From assembly GCF_007860095.1 (NCBI RefSeq), contig NZ_SJPT01000008.1, positions 295,461 through 359,460 on the forward strand: DNA of 64,000 nt, in the 5' to 3' direction. The stretch's first letter is position 1, and each line of letters opens with the position of its first letter. The notes beneath the pieces were generated by a model. The model saw only the letters and a list, made by a program, of their open reading frames with translations. It made no database searches and was not told the origin of the DNA. Position numbers and translations under genes: made by a program. Of the stretch, positions 1 to 8,551 are shown piece after piece. The stretch is from Novipirellula galeiformis (lineage in GTDB: Bacteria > Planctomycetota > Planctomycetia > Pirellulales > Pirellulaceae).

Positions 1-318
1 TCGCTCCGCAGCATGGTTGGCTCGAACTTTTATGGCAACCGTCACCTGAACGGCTATTACGGTTGGCGTTGGACACCCAATGCCCGGGCTTCGTGGATGC
101 ATGAGTATCTGGATCCATCGACCAGCGTCACCGGCACCCAGAGCGGATCGAGTTTTGCAACCAACGGCTTGGACCTGGGCCGCGACTGGGCATTGGTAGG
201 CATCGGGTTGCAAGGCAATCGCAACGCGGCGCTAACGCTATACGGCAACTATGATCTGCAGGTCAACGACCGTAGCCAATTCCACACCGGCAGCGCCGGC
301 GTGGTTTGGACGCGATAA
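1..318 (+). CDS. C-terminal end of an autotransporter-like outer-membrane barrel protein (5' truncated by window edge)
   Basis: The frame is open from the first base and stops with TAA at 316-318, so only about the last 105 residues are visible. The segment alternates short aromatic and glycine-rich strands (NGYYGWRWTP, WALVGIGLQG, AALTLYGNYDLQ) and ends in GSAGVVWTR. That is the pattern of the closing strands of an autotransporter beta-domain. Known for the family: the C-terminal barrel inserts in the outer membrane and carries or exports a passenger domain. The passenger lies outside the window, so its function cannot be given. Another outer-membrane barrel protein remains possible. Confidence 0.6.
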   Translation, partial: SLRSMVGSNFYGNRHLNGYYGWRWTPNARASWMHEYLDPSTSVTGTQSGSSFATNGLDLGRDWALVGIGLQGNRNAALTLYGNYDLQVNDRSQFHTGSAGVVWTR

Positions 319-620
319 GAGAGCGTCATTCGGGCCAGCAAATACAATGAAAAACCGAACGCCACGCCGACATCGTCGAATCGTTAGAGAAACGTTGTTC
401 AAGCTGGCGCAGAATCGAGATCAAACTGGCTGGATCAGTCACGAAGTGACGACAGGCAATAGCCACGGACGCGAGTCCGTGGTTGACGGCCGACCCGGAT
501 TGGGACAGTCGCAACGCGACGACATGTGTCATTACCGAACGATTGCATTGCCTTGAACAGACAGAAAACATTCAGGCTGCACCTAGCGTCAAATTTGCTG
601 GCGGGCACCAATCACCGGTC

Positions 621-778
621 ATTTTTTAATCTTCCATTTTTTAACCTCGCTTACCTGCCAATCGGCATCGGCACGATGCAAGCGACTGGCACGGCCGAGA
701 TCATTCTCGATCGTGAGCCAATGCAATACGACCTAGCGCGGAGTAACAGGAGGTTAAAAGATGGGGTGGTAAAAAAAT
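621..778. repeat. 158-bp hairpin element, copy 1
   Basis: The left arm (621-648) contains two T-rich motifs, TTTTTTAATC and TTTTTTAACC, separated by 5 nt. The right arm (749-778) contains the inverse pair, GGTTAAAAGAT and GGTAAAAAAAT. The interior of about 100 bp matches the copy at 3144-3301 almost base for base. The arm design (doubled TTTTYTAACC motif, inverted at the other end) is the same as in the 29.76-31.56 kb elements, although the interior differs. It encodes nothing recognisable. Confidence 0.75.
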
Positions 779-1036
779 CCGAGCGGCAAGCTTACCTCGT
801 TGAATCCTTTGAGGAAACTTTGTTCAAGCTGGGGCAAGTACGAGATTGATCCGTCTGACGCGTTCGCCGAAGGATTTCGACCACTTACCACATTGTCTCT
901 TTGGTGAGTTCTCACGCTAGCGATTTCAGTTGAAACCCGAGGTTGCCCCAGTCGCGAAGCGTCTCCAAAGTAAGTGCGATGTCCCCAGACGTTTTTTCTC
1001 CCTAGCGATTTGCTCTGTCTCCCGGTATTAGTCCCC

Positions 1037-1078
1037 AGGCATTAGGCATTAGGCATTAGGCATTAGGCATTAGGCATT
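1037..1078. repeat. Heptamer tandem repeat (AGGCATT x6)
   Basis: Six perfect head-to-tail copies of AGGCATT, with a seventh isolated copy at 1088 after a repeat of the flanking CCCC. It lies about 290 bp upstream of the next gene. Low-complexity array likely to vary in copy number by slippage; no function can be assigned. Confidence 0.85.
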
Positions 1079-1369
1079 TCCGTCCCCAGGCATTTCTGTG
1101 GGGGACGCCGGTAACTTCGGATTACAATTGCATGTGGCATCCCGTTTGTCTTTTTGGCATAGCAGCCGTAGAAGAGTTCGGTACTGAATCCGTGGATTGC
1201 AGATGGAGTGGTTCCAGCCATCGTCAGACCGAGTTGATTGGTCCTGTGCGGGGAAAAAATTGCATCTTTGGGTTGCCAAGTTAAAGAAATTGCAAAGGCC
1301 TGCGACTGGGGCTTTGTCTGTCGAAAGAGATCTCTGGAAAGTACACCTCGCTGAGCGAAAGATAAAATT

Positions 1370-2854
1370 ATGACGAACCGTATGCAGTGTTGCCGGGTTT
1401 TCGGGTTGGTCGTTTTTATCGCGTGCGGGTTAGGGCTGCCTGCAGACACGTTGCAAAATTGCTGGGGGCAAGACGTACCCGAGGATGTCGCGACAGATGC
1501 TCAAGGACAGCAAACGGAGCCGACCAAGGCCCTATTGATTGAAACCTTGAACAAGGTCTTGAGCCTGCTGGAAAAGGAAGATTACGTTTCCGCATCGGCG
1601 CATTTTGTACTGCCACCGAATTTTCGCCCCGAGATGTTGGATGGATTTATCAAACGAAGCGAAATTTCGCGGGCGGGGATTGAGGTGTTAGCACAGGACG
1701 GGGTGTTTGGTAACGCCGAACAGACCTTCGGCGCCGAACGAGCGGCCAGCCATGCAGAACGTGCCAAAGTCGATCGCGAGCAGTGCTATGGTTTCTATCA
1801 CACTACCGAAGATGCGACCGGCGAGGTGATGGCGTTTTGGGACGGTTCAGGATTCCGAATTGTGCGGCTAGATGACGTTGGGAAACTGTCCGCAACCAGC
1901 GGCGGCGCGGATCCTGAACCTGCTAGTCCCAGCACGAAAGCGTTGCCCAATATGGCTGCCAACCTAGCCACAAAGGATGCCGCCGCGGTACCCGTCGGGG
2001 ATCTGGCAGCCATCGCGCAGCGGTTGCCGGAATTGGAGTCGGCCACGACCGAGAACCCGCTGGACGTCGCTGCTCGAGCGAACTACGCAATGGCGCTTTA
2101 TCAAATCGGAAACTTCCCGCAAGCCTGGACTCAGTTGCGGGTTGCGGCAAAGCTTGATCCGAAGCATGCAGGAGTCGCTAAAGGGTTGGCGGCTCTGTTC
2201 AGCAAATTTGAATCGATGGCTGTTTTTACGGTGGGTGTCCAACCCGAAACCGTCACCGGGTTGTTGGGCGAGCCCGACCAGGTTGTCGATTTAGGGAACG
2301 ATCGCGAACGTTATGTGTATGCGTTCTACGCGGTCGATTTCCGCGATGGACGCGTTCATGAAGTGATCGATTTGCGCAATGCAACCGAAGCGATGTTTCG
2401 CCCCACAGAAATCGTCTCGGTTGATTTGGATGGTCGTGGATGGATTTGTGGCATTCGCAATAAAGCCGATGGGCAAGTCACGGCTCGGTATTACTTGCCT
2501 GGAGAAATGATTTCCAACTGGACGGAACAGGTCGAAGTCCAACGGATTTTGGGGGCGGCCAGCATCGGAACGATCAAAGAGATTGCGGCAAAATTCATCG
2601 CCCAGGTCAAAGCGATCCAACCGAAAATGGAGTACCAGATCTTAGACGTCCAGGACGACTCCGTGATCGTTGCTCTCGAACTACCGGGCAGCCCTTCGTT
2701 TGCCAAACGTCATCAATTGGTCCGGCTGTTCAAGGCCAACGACGACGTGCACCGTCTGGCTTACTCGCTGAAGGTCGACCAGCCATCCGATGAAACCAAA
2801 AAGAAATGGTTTGCGATCATGAAGTCGGCATCGCTGGAAGCGGTAACGAAATAG
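1370..2854 (+). CDS. Secreted hypothetical protein with a TPR-like segment
   Basis: 494 aa. The N-terminus (MTNRMQCCRVFGLVVFIACGL) looks like a Sec signal peptide and is followed by a low-complexity linker rich in D, Q, E and T. Residues about 50-170 form a predicted helical domain of unknown type. Around residues 230-270 a stretch (ARANYAMALYQIGNFPQAW, then AAKLDPKHAG) resembles a tetratricopeptide repeat, suggesting protein binding. The C-terminal half is not recognised. The gene stands alone, bracketed by two direct copies of the 158-bp hairpin element (621-778 and 3144-3301). Export is inferred from the signal peptide only. Confidence 0.7.
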   Translation: MTNRMQCCRVFGLVVFIACGLGLPADTLQNCWGQDVPEDVATDAQGQQTEPTKALLIETLNKVLSLLEKEDYVSASAHFVLPPNFRPEMLDGFIKRSEISRAGIEVLAQDGVFGNAEQTFGAERAASHAERAKVDREQCYGFYHTTEDATGEVMAFWDGSGFRIVRLDDVGKLSATSGGADPEPASPSTKALPNMAANLATKDAAAVPVGDLAAIAQRLPELESATTENPLDVAARANYAMALYQIGNFPQAWTQLRVAAKLDPKHAGVAKGLAALFSKFESMAVFTVGVQPETVTGLLGEPDQVVDLGNDRERYVYAFYAVDFRDGRVHEVIDLRNATEAMFRPTEIVSVDLDGRGWICGIRNKADGQVTARYYLPGEMISNWTEQVEVQRILGAASIGTIKEIAAKFIAQVKAIQPKMEYQILDVQDDSVIVALELPGSPSFAKRHQLVRLFKANDDVHRLAYSLKVDQPSDETKKKWFAIMKSASLEAVTK

Positions 2855-3143
2855 ACGATCGATTTTCAATCGAGTGGATTACATCACTGTACCTGAGTCC
2901 CAGAGAGACATCGCACTTCCCCGACGCACCAGGGTTTACCGCGATAGGACTGTGTTTGAAAACGAGGCGAACATTGGACGGTGGCCAAGCTCCATCGACT
3001 AGAGCTCGCGGCGACATCGAGAAACATGTGACATCGAGGGACATCGCATTTTTCTGGCGTGTCCTGGACGGGCAGAAAATTTCAAGGCTGCCCGACACCA
3101 ATCCCGACACCAATCCCGCACCAATCCCGCACCAATCCCGGTC

Positions 3144-3301
3144 ATTTTCTAATCTTCCATTCTTTAACCTTGCTTACCCGCTAATCGGCATCGGCACGAT
3201 GCAAGCGACTGGCACGGTCGAGATCATTTTCGATCGTGAGCCAACGCAATACGATCTTGCGCGGAGTAAAAGGAGGTTAAAAGATGGGAGGATTAAAAAA
3301 T
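3144..3301. repeat. 158-bp hairpin element, copy 2
   Basis: Same orientation, length and arms as copy 1: left arm 3144-3170, right arm 3272-3301, interior nearly identical. Just upstream (about 3090-3140) lies a short array of CACCAATCCC-type units that copy 1 has only once. The rest of the gap 2855-3496 shows no supportable gene. Confidence 0.75.
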
Positions 3302-3496
3302 CCGAGCAGCAGACTTACATTGTCGAATCCTTTGTAGCGATAGATTCTGGCTCCAGGCATTCCCGCTGGATGAAAAGGAGATCCGCGTTGCATGACGGCT
3401 ATTGGAGGCTAGCGGAAGTCGTAGAGGATTTCGAGTTCCGCAGCGAGGGCACGAAACGCTGGATCCGTTCTGCTACGTCCGCAAACGAGAGTGGAT

Positions 3497-4915
3497 CTAC
3501 GCCTGCGGCAGTCGCAACGTAAAGGTGCTGCCCTTGCCCAACTTGCTTTCACACTCGAGCGATCCGCCCAGCGATTTTGCGATGCGGCTGGCAATCGCAA
3601 GTCCCAACCCGTTTCCAGTAATCCCCGCACCTCGGGCTTCGGCCGTTCGAAAGAAGGGATCAAAGATTGAAGCAAGATCACCTTGGGCGATGCCGGTTCC
3701 TGAATCCGAAACGCGAATCACAACTTGACCCTGCTCGCAGCTAGCCGCCACGGTAACACGCGTTCCCGACTGACTGTACTTCAACGCGTTGGAAACCAAA
3801 TTGTCCAAAACACGCGACAACAACGACGCCGGAGCAGCGATTTGCGTGTCGTCATCGAGTTGGTTATCCAGCTCCAAATCGGCTTGACGAGGAACGTGCG
3901 GTCGCGAGTCCCAGTGCGAATCGAGCCACTCGGAAATGACCCATGATTCGCTTCGCGGCAGCACCCCATCCTCGTCGCTGCGGGCGAGAAACAACAACGA
4001 CTCGACGATCTCTTGTAGCGAGATCGTTTGCTTTCGCAGCAACTGCAGGTTCGACGTGTATTCCGCTTCGGTTCGCGTTCGTCGCAAGGTGATATCAATG
4101 TGTCCAAGCAACACGGTCAGCGGCGTTCGCAGTTCGTGCGCCGCATCGCCCGCAAATCGTCGCTGCTGCTCAAACGCGATTTGTTGCCTATCGAGCAGTC
4201 GATTGAATACGGTTCCCAGGTTGGACAATTCGTCTTTCGACGGATGGACGGGAAGCCGTGTTTGAAAATCGGCACCAGCGATTTTTTGTGCTTCGCCTGA
4301 CATCTTGGTTAGCGGTCGCAATGCCTGAGCTACAATCCAGCGTCCCAGTGCTGCGATGGTGAGCCACGCGGCGAGCGGAACGAGAACCACTAACCAGCCC
4401 AGACGGGCAACCGTTTGGTCACGCTGCATTGTGGGCCGACCGACCATCATCAACAGTTCATCAAATTCATCCAGTTGGCGATCGACACGCTGGGGGTTGG
4501 GAGCAATCAGACGCTGATAAAATAAGGTTTGGTGCGATGGGGGATCGTTCAACGTGAACGTCTTCTGTGGCTCGGGAGCTGAGCTCGCGATCTTCATTGC
4601 CCGAGCCGTAAACGGATCGTCGGCGTTGGTCGATTTTTCGACAACGAAGTTTCCATCGCCAATCACGATCCAGCGCAACGGGTCGGACGGTTCGCTGGAA
4701 CCGAGTGCGATCGAATGCTCGAGCGGTTGCCATTTCACCTCGGTCTCTTCGACCTCGGCGGCTGCAACGAGCGAATCCAGCGAGGCACGCAACTGATGTT
4801 CAAACTGATAGTCAATGTGATTTCGGGCTAGCGAGTAGAACACCAACGAATAGATGCCCAGCGCGATTGCTAGAGTCGCCAGGAAGAAGGCGGAAACGCG
4901 TGTGGTCAATTTCAT
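3497..4915 (-). CDS. Sensor histidine kinase of an OmpR-type two-component system
   Basis: 472 aa. A transmembrane helix at about residues 8-28, a periplasmic sensor loop (about 30-170), a second helix (about 172-190) and a HAMP linker (about 195-245) precede the HisKA domain with the H-box DAAHELRTPL; His260 is the expected autophosphorylation site. The ATPase domain shows the N-box (NLVSNALKYS), DSGTGIA (G1), a phenylalanine box (DPFFRT) and GNGLGLAIA (G2), so it should be catalytically competent. Layout resembles QseC/CusS-type kinases. The gene lies 134 bp downstream of its cognate regulator on the same strand. The stimulus cannot be read from the sequence. An AAGG Shine-Dalgarno lies upstream of the ATG at 4915. 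Confidence 0.92.
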   Translation of the reverse strand: MKLTTRVSAFFLATLAIALGIYSLVFYSLARNHIDYQFEHQLRASLDSLVAAAEVEETEVKWQPLEHSIALGSSEPSDPLRWIVIGDGNFVVEKSTNADDPFTARAMKIASSAPEPQKTFTLNDPPSHQTLFYQRLIAPNPQRVDRQLDEFDELLMMVGRPTMQRDQTVARLGWLVVLVPLAAWLTIAALGRWIVAQALRPLTKMSGEAQKIAGADFQTRLPVHPSKDELSNLGTVFNRLLDRQQIAFEQQRRFAGDAAHELRTPLTVLLGHIDITLRRTRTEAEYTSNLQLLRKQTISLQEIVESLLFLARSDEDGVLPRSESWVISEWLDSHWDSRPHVPRQADLELDNQLDDDTQIAAPASLLSRVLDNLVSNALKYSQSGTRVTVAASCEQGQVVIRVSDSGTGIAQGDLASIFDPFFRTAEARGAGITGNGLGLAIASRIAKSLGGSLECESKLGKGSTFTLRLPQA

Positions 4916-5049
4916 TTCGTGTCGCCTTGAGACGGCTGCGCCGCGATCTGAGATAGGCTTTTAGCGTGTCGTTTCGAGATAATGGTTGGTCGAAAGCCTA
5001 TCGCAACTCAACTTCCGCTTCGGCCATCAAAACGCATCCACGGCTCGCG

Positions 5050-5730
5050 TCACAGATTGCCTGACTCCAAGATATACCCTTGTCCTCGGCGTGTTTGAAT
5101 GACACGCGGTCCCCACTTTTCCAGCTTGCGACGCAAATCCTTGACATGCACTTCAAGCGTATTGGAAAGCCCATCAAAGCTTTCGTCCCAAACGGTCTCG
5201 TAGATTCGCGTTCGCGAGAGGACACGCCCGGGATGCCGCAGGAACATGGTCAACAAAGACAACTCTTTGGCCGTCAAGTCGAGTGGCACGTTTCGGCGAG
5301 TGGCCTTTTGCAGTGCCAAGTCGATGCTGATGTCCTGGTAATCTAAATGCAGTGAGTCGGATTGGTTGGGGCGCCGGAGCAATGCGCGCACGCGGGCCAG
5401 CAATTCCTCGAACGCGAATGGTTTGGTCAGATAATCGTCCGCTCCGGCGTCCAGCCCAGTTACTCGTTCGTTGACGCCATCGCGTGCGGTCAGAAACAGT
5501 ACGGGGGTGGTCCGGTTTTTTTGCCGGAATCGTTGCAGAATTTGAATGCCGTCCTCACCTGGAAGCCACCAATCCAACAAAACCAAATCCCAGGTTTCGG
5601 ACTGCAATCGCAGCCAAGCGTGCCGCCCATCCGCAACGTGCTCAGCGACGTAGCCCTCCTCCGTTAGGCCGCGAACCAAAAAATCCGCGATCCCAGGTTC
5701 GTCTTCAATCACTAATATGCGAATGCTCAT
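5050..5730 (-). CDS. OmpR/PhoB-family response regulator
   Basis: 226 aa. The N-terminal receiver domain has the acidic pair at Glu9/Asp10, phosphoacceptor Asp53 (LLDWWLPGEDG), the conserved Thr of FLTARD and the Lys of LTKPF. The C-terminal winged helix (about 130-223) contains LDLTAKELSLLTMFLRHPGR and ends in the RRKLEKWG...TRRGQGYIL pattern typical of OmpR/PhoB DNA-binding domains. Complete and standard length. It is the promoter-proximal gene of a two-gene operon with the histidine kinase at 3497-4915. An AGGATAGG stretch upstream of the ATG may be the ribosome binding site. Confidence 0.95.
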   Translation of the reverse strand: MSIRILVIEDEPGIADFLVRGLTEEGYVAEHVADGRHAWLRLQSETWDLVLLDWWLPGEDGIQILQRFRQKNRTTPVLFLTARDGVNERVTGLDAGADDYLTKPFAFEELLARVRALLRRPNQSDSLHLDYQDISIDLALQKATRRNVPLDLTAKELSLLTMFLRHPGRVLSRTRIYETVWDESFDGLSNTLEVHVKDLRRKLEKWGPRVIQTRRGQGYILESGNL

Positions 5731-6623
5731 TGTTCGGTTTTACCTATCCTCGATGTTTCGGCAACGGCATCATCCTCTTTGACCCCTTGGATGGGAAGCG
5801 GTTCCTTGGGCACCCGTCGAAGCCTGACATCAGCAATGATCGCTTATAGCGATAAGCGGCAGTTAAACCCTGGATAAAGAAAACTTTAGGTACAAGATAA
5901 AGTTGATTTTATCCACCATTCAACGTCCGTTTTCGGTGAACAGGAATGATCGGTTCGTGCTTGGTCGTTGCCAGGCAACGGCACCACCATTTCTCCCCCG
6001 GCCGACTCCGAACCGGATACCGCGTTCGAACCATGCCTTGCCGATCATCAGTCGCTCCTCTAAAGACCCATCAAGAGTCTCGCAACCATACCCTGATTCC
6101 ACTTCATCTTTGTGGCGGGCGTTTCCACACGCTCGGCCGATCGAATCGTTTCGTTCGGTTGCTGCGGTTTGACCAGCCGAATGCAGTCGTGGAGTGTCAT
6201 CGACATCGCGTCCTTATTTCGCGGGTCAGAGGTTTGGGCGAAGAAGTTTCGGATCGCGGTTTTGATCGAACGTTGCATGGTTTACTTCTTTCATCGGAGG
6301 GTTTGCAAAACCGCGTTGGTGCGGTTGACGCGGGCGTGGTGTCAGCGTCCGAAAGAAGTATCGTGTCGGCAGTTAAGAGCACCCTGAAGCAAAGATGAAA
6401 TCGACTTCATCATACGGGAAATGTGAGGCGGCCGATGCTGCCGCGTCGCTTTACTCCATCGCATTCAATGTCTGATTGTCCACAAACGTCGGCCAAGCCG
6501 ACATCGTCGAACCGTTTATCGACAAATGGTTCAAGCCGGGGCGAGATCGAGATTGAGCTGGCTGGCAAAATCGCATTGCGGTTGGTTTTCGACGTCGCTC
6601 GCATTCCTGTTTCCCTGGGCCGT
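5731..6623. other. 0.9-kb intergenic region, mostly without recognisable genes
   Basis: An AT-rich patch at about 5870-5925 probably holds the promoter for the response regulator operon. A degenerate copy of the TTCAAGC(T/C)GG motif lies at about 6502-6566. Only one weak small ORF (6060-6278, minus) is listed; the other open frames overlap one another with no family resemblance. Confidence 0.5.
6060..6278 (-). CDS. Possible small hypothetical protein (72 aa)
   Basis: An ATG at 6278 is preceded at about 7 nt by an AAAGAAG stretch that could serve as a ribosome binding site. The product (starting MQRSIKTAIRNFFAQTS) is polar, with no signal peptide, membrane segment or recognised motif. It is the best candidate for a gene in this gap, but several other frames are open across the same bases, so it may be spurious. 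Confidence 0.3.
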   Translation of the reverse strand: MQRSIKTAIRNFFAQTSDPRNKDAMSMTLHDCIRLVKPQQPNETIRSAERVETPATKMKWNQGMVARLLMGL

Positions 6624-8477
6624 CTACGATTTGCTTGAATGAAATATCTTGGCTTGGTTGGGTAACAATTGATTGACGGTGACTTGCTCGACCGAGGACT
6701 CCGGTAGCGAGTCGAGCAGCAAATTGCCTATGGGCTCGATGGTGATCGGCGCGGCACCCGTTTCGTCGGAGGTGAGTCGCGAGTAGACCGTCGCGGTCTC
6801 GCTTCCGTGCTGATAACGGATCACGTGTAAACTCGATTCACTGTCGTAATGCGTTTCAATGTTCGCATCGCTCAATAGTCCCGTCGCTCGCCACTGTTTC
6901 CTCAGTTTGATCAGCGATTGGTACCAGTGCCACATACTCAGGTTTCCGTCCTCTCGGGATTCCAGTTTCGAGGATCGGAAGGCAGCCTCTTCGGTTGGCA
7001 GCAAGCCTTCGGACCAATCGTGTTGTGGGTATTCTAGCCGTCGTCCCTCGACCACCGCTTGTTGAAGTTCCGCATCCGTAAAATCGACGAAGAACAAAAA
7101 AGGACGCGTCGAGGCAAACTCTTCGCCCATAAACAGCATCGGAATCGCGGGCGTTAGGCACAGTAGCGCCGCCGCCGACTTCTGTGCCGCAGGTGAAGTC
7201 AATTGATCCAGTCGTTTCGCTAATGGATGGTTGCCGATGAAGTCGTGGTTCTGGATTGAATAAACCAAACCATGGGTTTCGGTTCTCGTTTCCGGCGTCT
7301 TTCGGCTTCGTTCCTTTCGCATCGTTCCTTCAAACACGAATCCTTTGGACAGCGATTGAGCCAAATCGGTTCCCGAACGATAGATGCGATTGGAAAGTTG
7401 CTCGCCAGGTCGCACGACCGCAAACACGCTGTGCAAGAAATCGTCACACCATTGGGCGTCGAATCCGATTCCCCCCTCCGCATGCGGTCGGTTCATATCA
7501 GGGTCATGCACGTTGGATTCGGCGATCAACAATGCGTTTCGATTTGCTGCTTCGGACCATCGTCGCACCGCCGCGCTCATTTCGGCGACAATATGGGGAT
7601 CGGTGTCATCGCGGGTGCAGTGAATCGCGTCAACACGTAGCCCGTCGATATGAAATTCGTCGAGCCAGTAGATGGCGTTGGCGATCACATAGCGGCGGAC
7701 TTCGCTGCCCCATTTTGGATCATCAAAACTCGGCGCGTCGCCCCACGGCGTGCCATGTTTTGCAGAAAAGTAGGGTGCAAACTCGCCAAGATAATTGCCC
7801 TCCGGGCCAAGGTGGTTGTAGACCACATCGACGATCACCCCCAAGCCTTTGCGGTGCGCCGCGTTGACGAACTGTTTTAGTTCCGCGGGCGTTCCGTAGT
7901 TATGGTTCGGGGCGAACCAGTTTACGCCGTCGTAACCCCAGTTCCAGCGGCCCGCCGCGTCGGCCAGCGGCATCAATTCGATTGCCGTCACGCCGAGTTC
8001 AACCAATTCATCAAGTCGTTCGATCGCGGAGAGAAACGTGCCCGATGGCGTGAAGGCGCCGACATGCATTTCATAGAGGATCAAATCGTCTCGCTCGACC
8101 GATTGCCATTGCGAATCGGTCCAATCGAACGCGGAGTCGACCACTTCGCTGGGGCCGTGCACGCCAAGCGGTTGATAACGTGACACGGGATCGGGCCGCG
8201 GCGGACCGCCGTCACAGCGATAGAAATAACGCTGGGATGGGCCACAGTCGTGCACGACGCCGCGATGGTATCCGTCGGCATTTTTATGCAACGTGACGTT
8301 GCGGTCTTGCCCGACCAATTCGACTTCGACCTGGTCTCGCTCGGGGGCCCAGACGACAAAACGCGTCTGGTCTTTTCCGACCAACATCGCCCCAAGCGAT
8401 TGGTGGGGGGCGACGTTTGCGGAGTTGAGAGTTGAAGAATCAAATTGCGAAGATAGCGAACGTTTCATGGTCACCAT
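6624..8477 (-). CDS. treZ: Malto-oligosyltrehalose trehalohydrolase
   Basis: 617 aa, near family length. TreZ releases trehalose from maltooligosyl-trehalose, the second step of the TreY/TreZ route from glycogen-type glucans, in the cytoplasm. The N-terminal beta-sandwich (about 25-115) carries the glucan-binding sequence RFVVWAPERDQV. The GH13 barrel shows VIDVVYNHLG, GLRVDAIH (nucleophile Asp283), LIAESN (general acid Glu320) and a third conserved Asp in NHDFIGNHP. FMGEEFASTRPFLFFVDF near residue 440 is highly typical of TreZ. Starts at 8477 or at the in-frame ATG at 8468 are both possible. Neither treY nor a glycogen-debranching gene is adjacent. It is divergent from the gene at 8552 with only 74 bp between. 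Confidence 0.93.
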   Translation of the reverse strand: MVTMKRSLSSQFDSSTLNSANVAPHQSLGAMLVGKDQTRFVVWAPERDQVEVELVGQDRNVTLHKNADGYHRGVVHDCGPSQRYFYRCDGGPPRPDPVSRYQPLGVHGPSEVVDSAFDWTDSQWQSVERDDLILYEMHVGAFTPSGTFLSAIERLDELVELGVTAIELMPLADAAGRWNWGYDGVNWFAPNHNYGTPAELKQFVNAAHRKGLGVIVDVVYNHLGPEGNYLGEFAPYFSAKHGTPWGDAPSFDDPKWGSEVRRYVIANAIYWLDEFHIDGLRVDAIHCTRDDTDPHIVAEMSAAVRRWSEAANRNALLIAESNVHDPDMNRPHAEGGIGFDAQWCDDFLHSVFAVVRPGEQLSNRIYRSGTDLAQSLSKGFVFEGTMRKERSRKTPETRTETHGLVYSIQNHDFIGNHPLAKRLDQLTSPAAQKSAAALLCLTPAIPMLFMGEEFASTRPFLFFVDFTDAELQQAVVEGRRLEYPQHDWSEGLLPTEEAAFRSSKLESREDGNLSMWHWYQSLIKLRKQWRATGLLSDANIETHYDSESSLHVIRYQHGSETATVYSRLTSDETGAAPITIEPIGNLLLDSLPESSVEQVTVNQLLPNQAKIFHSSKS

Positions 8478-8551
8478 GGATCAAGCTTAAAAGAAAAACG
8501 GTTACACTGCGTACCAACTTGGATAGTCTATTCCCGCGGTGCAATCCCCTC

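Larger units (their letters stand above)
319..1369. other. 1.05-kb non-coding region with repeats
   Basis: No convincing gene. It holds a 158-bp inverted-repeat element (621-778), a heptamer array (1037-1078), and two versions (about 370-433 and 796-853) of a short degenerate motif whose core is TTGTTCAAGCTGG; a third version lies at about 6502-6566. Open frames here only run through these repeats. Confidence 0.6.

Noticed and set aside
2806-3522. 238-codon ORF (and the similar 526-849)
   Set aside because: Both run through the 158-bp hairpin repeat; the shared peptide reflects repeat identity, and there is no supported start.
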